A stretch of DNA of 64,000 bases. Origin: Ilumatobacteraceae bacterium (lineage in GTDB: Bacteria > Actinomycetota > Acidimicrobiia > Acidimicrobiales > Ilumatobacteraceae). The stretch lies in the NCBI GenBank assembly GCA_024643255.1, contig JAHENF010000006.1:1-64000 (forward strand). Reading direction: 5' to 3'. The translations under genes were made by a program, and so were the position numbers. Positions 60,985 through 64,000 of this stretch are shown here, piece after piece; the stretch's first letter is position 1, and every line of letters begins with the position of its first letter. The notes beneath the pieces are model-generated. The model was not told the DNA's origin. It saw nothing but the letters and a program-made list of their open reading frames with translations, and made no database searches.

Positions 60985-61001
60985 CGACTCAATTGCCTAG
61001 C

Positions 61002-62018
61002 ATGAAGGTTGTGTTCGATCATCTCGAACGAGCTCGGCTCGCAACGCTGCCCACGGCCCTCGAAGCGGGCCCGAACCTCGGTGGAGGAACTCGGCTGTGG
61101 GTGAAACGTGACGACCTGACCGGGCTCGGTGGCGGCGGGAACAAGGCGCGCAAGCTCGAGTTCCTCTGCGGCGACGCGCTCGCCGCAGGCGCCGGGGCGC
61201 TGGTCACGGTCGGTGCGGCACAGTCGAACCACTGTCGGATGACCGCGGCCGCCGGCGCTCGCCTCGGCCTCGAGGTGCACCTGGTGCTGTCCGGCGACCG
61301 TCTCGAGACCATCGCGGGGAATCAGTTGTTGTCGATGCTCTTCGGCGCCCAGCTGCATTTCACGGGCGCCGAGGAGAGCCATTGGGGTGAGTTGGAGATG
61401 GCGCGCGAAGCGTTGACGGAGCAGCTCGACGTCGAGGGTCTCGCGCCGTATGCGATCCCCATCGGCGGCAGCACGGCGGTCGGAGCGCTGGGCTATGCCG
61501 CGGCGTTCATCGAGATGCTCGACCAGTTCGATGCCGCCGGCATCGTCCCGAGTCACATCGTGTTCACCTCGTCGAGCGGCGGCACGCATGCCGGTCTGCT
61601 CGCCGGCCGGGCCGCAGCGGCGCACGGCGGTCGCCGGGTTCCGGACGTGGTCGCGATCGGGGTGGCCAAAGGGGTCAACATCGGCCGTCCGGACATCGCC
61701 GAACTCGCCAATCACACGCTGACCCTGATGGGGTCGACGGCGATCGTCGCGCACGAGGACGTCGAGGTCGACACCCGCTGGATGGGCGACGACTACGCCG
61801 TGCCCACGCCGGCCGCCGACGCCGCGATCCACTGGGCGGCTCGCACCGGAGGCTGGTTGCTCGACCGGACGTACTCGGGCAAGGGGTGCGCGGGCCTGCT
61901 CGGCCTCGCTGCGGAGGGCCGATTCGGCACCGACGTCGTCTTCATCCACACGGGCGGGTGGCCGGCGCTCTTCGCTCCCGGTGGAGTTCCGCCAGAGCCC
62001 GCCGGAGGCGCCCGGTAA
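61002..62018 (+). CDS. PLP-dependent D-cysteine desulfhydrase/ACC deaminase-family enzyme
   Basis: 338 residues. PLP Lys48 in GGGNKARKLEF; SNHCRMTAAAGARLGL; TSSSGGTHAGLLAGR is the phosphate-binding loop. These are shared by D-cysteine desulfhydrase and 1-aminocyclopropane-1-carboxylate deaminase; sequence alone does not settle which, though the spacing is more like desulfhydrase. The ATG at 61002 is favoured (MKVVFDHLERARLA). The oxygenase follows 10 bp after. Confidence 0.85.
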   Translation: MKVVFDHLERARLATLPTALEAGPNLGGGTRLWVKRDDLTGLGGGGNKARKLEFLCGDALAAGAGALVTVGAAQSNHCRMTAAAGARLGLEVHLVLSGDRLETIAGNQLLSMLFGAQLHFTGAEESHWGELEMAREALTEQLDVEGLAPYAIPIGGSTAVGALGYAAAFIEMLDQFDAAGIVPSHIVFTSSSGGTHAGLLAGRAAAAHGGRRVPDVVAIGVAKGVNIGRPDIAELANHTLTLMGSTAIVAHEDVEVDTRWMGDDYAVPTPAADAAIHWAARTGGWLLDRTYSGKGCAGLLGLAAEGRFGTDVVFIHTGGWPALFAPGGVPPEPAGGAR

Positions 62019-62028
62019 CGTTGCGACG

Positions 62029-62997
62029 ATGAGCGATCAGATCCTCGACGTCGACCTGCTGGCATTCGAACGCTCCACCGGTCTGGCGCGCCGCGCCGTC
62101 GTCGACGGGGTGCGGCGCAGCCTCGAGACCGGCTTCGTGTACACGAGCCACGATCTCTCCGAGGATCTGCTCGACACCACCTACGCCATGTTGAAGACCT
62201 TCTTCGAGTTGGCGCCCGAGGAGAAGCAGCGATTCGTGGCACCCGGCGCCAACGGCCAGACCGGGTACACCGGGCTGCTCGTCGAGACCGCGGCGTCGAG
62301 CGACAAGCCCGATTGGAAGGAGATGCTGAACTGGTCGGCACCGATCGCCGCCGGGCATCCGCTCAAGCGGAAGTTCTCCACTGCGTACCCCGACCAACTC
62401 CTGCCCGAGGCCGCCGTGCCCGGCATCACCGAGGTGCTGTACCGGTTTCACGAGTCGATTGCCGACCTACAGCGTCGCTTCCTCCGCGTGATCGCCGAGG
62501 GCATCGGGTGTCACGAGACGTTCTTCGACGACATGGTCGCCGAGGGTCCGACGTTGACCCGAGCGATTCGTTACCCAGCGATGTCCGACCTGGGCGAGGA
62601 CGGCCACGTCTGGGCGGCAGAACACGGCGACATCAACCTGATCACGGCGCTGCCACGGGCGACGGCGCCGGGTCTGCAGGTGAAGGTCGGCGACGATTGG
62701 GTCGATGCGACGCCGCCAGACGATGCGGTCATCATCAACACCGGGATCATGCTCGAGCGGCTCACCAACGGCGTGATTCCGATCGGCTGGCATCGAGTAG
62801 TCGCAGCGCCGGGCTACGAGGGCGAGCGCTACAGCGTCGTGCAGTTCTGCCACCCACGCCCATGGACCGTCCTGGCTCCGGTGCCGTCGTGCTGCACCGA
62901 TGAGCACCCGCAGCGTTTCGCCGCGATGAGCGCGGCGGATGCACTCGATGAGGTGCTCTACGAGATCAACCTCGTGGAAACCGCTCGACGCGTCTGA
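62029..62997 (+). CDS. 2-oxoglutarate/Fe(II) oxygenase (isopenicillin N synthase-like)
   Basis: 322 residues. Iron ligands His199 and Asp201 (EHGDINLI) and His255 (GWHRVV); Arg267/Ser269 (RYSVVQF) bind 2-oxoglutarate. The N-terminal DIOX_N region starts QILDVDLLAF. ATG at 62029. Family members hydroxylate, desaturate or form rings; in actinobacteria similar genes make modified amino acids or break down ethylene-related molecules. It forms a pair with the PLP enzyme, which suggests an amino-acid-derived substrate. Confidence 0.88.
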   Translation: MSDQILDVDLLAFERSTGLARRAVVDGVRRSLETGFVYTSHDLSEDLLDTTYAMLKTFFELAPEEKQRFVAPGANGQTGYTGLLVETAASSDKPDWKEMLNWSAPIAAGHPLKRKFSTAYPDQLLPEAAVPGITEVLYRFHESIADLQRRFLRVIAEGIGCHETFFDDMVAEGPTLTRAIRYPAMSDLGEDGHVWAAEHGDINLITALPRATAPGLQVKVGDDWVDATPPDDAVIINTGIMLERLTNGVIPIGWHRVVAAPGYEGERYSVVQFCHPRPWTVLAPVPSCCTDEHPQRFAAMSAADALDEVLYEINLVETARRV

Positions 62998-63001
62998 GCG
63001 G

Positions 63002-64000
63002 TCACGGGCGAAGCAGCGGAGATCGCGGCACGTCTCCGTCGCGACGCTGTGCGAGTTCGATCCAGATCGGGGTGGCGAGGTCGAGCGGTGTCGACCACGA
63101 CGCCGGGACCTCGGGCGACCCGCCGGCCCCTGGCCCGTACGGCAGCTCCGGCGCCCACCCGCAGCCCTCGCTGGGGTAGATCATCGCCGCCCACCCTGCG
63201 GCCGTCACCTGGCCGTCCGAGGTGATGATCCACTGAGAATCGATGTCGCGGTTGTCGTCGGTGGTCTCGATCGTCACCGCGTCGTGCGTCTCACCGGTCG
63301 GCGGGCTGGCCCATGGACCGATGCCAACCGAGCACACCTGTCGGAACAGGGCATCGATCACGGGGCCGTAGGCGTCGACCGGGGTTCCGTCGAGGTCTTC
63401 GATGGTCAACCGGATGTGCGGGGCGACCGCATCGGTCGCGATCTGCACGGTGGCGTCGGTCGGGACGTCGGAACGCACGCCGATCGGAAGCGGGCTGGAG
63501 TCGCCCATGAAACCGAGGATCTGTCCGGCGCGCACGCTCGCGCCGACGCGCGCCAGTGGTGTGAGGCGAAGGTGGGCAGGGGCCGCGCCGTCGTCGGTAC
63601 CCGGTGAGTCGTCGTTGAATCCGGCGAGGACGTAGCTCCTGCCGGTGTCGTCCGTCACCGTGACCGAGATCGTGCTGCCCAAGTCGTCGTGGACGTCGGT
63701 GACGACTCCGTCGGTCACCGACAGCACGGGCTGCAGCTTCACGCCGAAGATGATCCCCGGTGCCTCCTCGGCGCAGAGTCCTGCGGCCTCGATCTCCTGC
63801 TTCGTCGCACCGGCGCCGGCGCCGGCATCCGGCGCGACGTCTTCGGCGTCACCGCAGTCGGGTGCCGCCAGACGAGTCGGGCCGATCACCGGGAAGGCGA
63901 TGGTCGCCTTGCGTTCGACGGCCGGCGTCTCGGGATCGACCGCCTGGGGGGCGGGGAGTTCAGGGGGCAGGCCGAGGCGGGCGAGCGCCTCGGCGAACGT
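63002..64000 (-). CDS. M23-like (degenerate) exported domain protein, 5' truncated by window edge
   Basis: 332 residues visible; the frame is open to the window end, so the true start is beyond 64000. The central part (FGVKLQPVLSVTDGVVTDV, then VGASVRAGQILGFMGDS) resembles the LytM/M23 beta-barrel, but the YxHL-type zinc His of active M23 enzymes is replaced in VLAGFND. So it may be a binding or regulatory domain. The C-terminal 150 residues (PHIRLTIEDLDGTPVDAYGP and onward) are unclassified. It is convergent with, and 4 bp from, the oxygenase. Confidence 0.6.
   Translation of the reverse strand, partial: TFAEALARLGLPPELPAPQAVDPETPAVERKATIAFPVIGPTRLAAPDCGDAEDVAPDAGAGAGATKQEIEAAGLCAEEAPGIIFGVKLQPVLSVTDGVVTDVHDDLGSTISVTVTDDTGRSYVLAGFNDDSPGTDDGAAPAHLRLTPLARVGASVRAGQILGFMGDSSPLPIGVRSDVPTDATVQIATDAVAPHIRLTIEDLDGTPVDAYGPVIDALFRQVCSVGIGPWASPPTGETHDAVTIETTDDNRDIDSQWIITSDGQVTAAGWAAMIYPSEGCGWAPELPYGPGAGGSPEVPASWSTPLDLATPIWIELAQRRDGDVPRSPLLRP

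Overview
The window is about 64 kb of gap-poor, GC-rich actinobacterial chromosome. Frequent GTG starts, ATGA stop/start overlaps, mycobacterial-type families (LppM-like lipoprotein, DevR, baeRF, SCP-x thiolase with a DUF35 partner) and the general protein character suggest an aerobic, metabolically flexible actinomycete; the class Acidimicrobiia is my best guess but is inference. No rRNA, tRNA, CRISPR array, prophage or complete insertion sequence was seen.

Layout. (1) 1-1601: end of a [NiFe]-hydrogenase large subunit and its maturation protease. (2) 1613-10943: two parallel aromatic-degradation modules, each with its own regulator (TetR, GntR) and each pairing a flavin hydroxylase with a type I extradiol (VOC) dioxygenase; the GntR module adds an FAA-type C-C hydrolase, an SDR and a carboxymuconolactone-decarboxylase-like protein. 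(3) 10933-16499: small membrane, DinB-like and VOC genes, PEP synthase, beta-carbonic anhydrase and a winged-helix protein. (4) 16501-20266: LppM-like lipoprotein and two sulfur-transfer genes (MBL-rhodanese fusion, rhodanese lipoprotein) that share a CsoR/CstR-like operator motif. (5) 20369-37654: a hypoxia/dormancy-type island: GNAT, baeRF (Rv2629-like), an operon of AhpD-like, acetate-CoA ligase, 2-oxoacid dehydrogenase E1alpha/E1beta/E2 and ACP, four universal stress proteins, two PPOX flavoproteins, a DevR-like response regulator with a PAS histidine kinase, D-lactate dehydrogenase and a beta-CASP nuclease. Four promoters in it carry one conserved 14-bp motif, AGGGCCSWANGTCA, that resembles the mycobacterial DosR box. 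(6) 37697-46073: thiolase/DUF35 pair, thioesterase, YbaK, M48 protease, TPR-HD-GYP protein, TetR/ferredoxin pair with a 20-bp operator, esterase, Lgt. (7) 46119-56015: GH36 alpha-galactosidase, a DNA-binding citrate synthase fusion divergent from an ordinary citrate synthase, gatCAB, SDR and acyl-CoA dehydrogenase. (8) 56064-64000: cation/proton antiporter with TrkA domains, hydrolase-OsmC fusion, YihY, Ung, a PLP desulfhydrase/deaminase, a 2OG-Fe(II) oxygenase and a truncated M23-like exported protein.

How it may work together. Hydrogenase, D-lactate dehydrogenase, PEP synthase, the PDH/acetate-CoA ligase operon and the stress proteins fit redox and carbon balancing when oxygen is limiting, with DevR as the probable switch. 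This is an inference from gene content plus the shared promoter motif. Several small palindromic repeat families sit at gene 3' ends, mostly between convergent genes; one forms the coded C-terminus of a monooxygenase.
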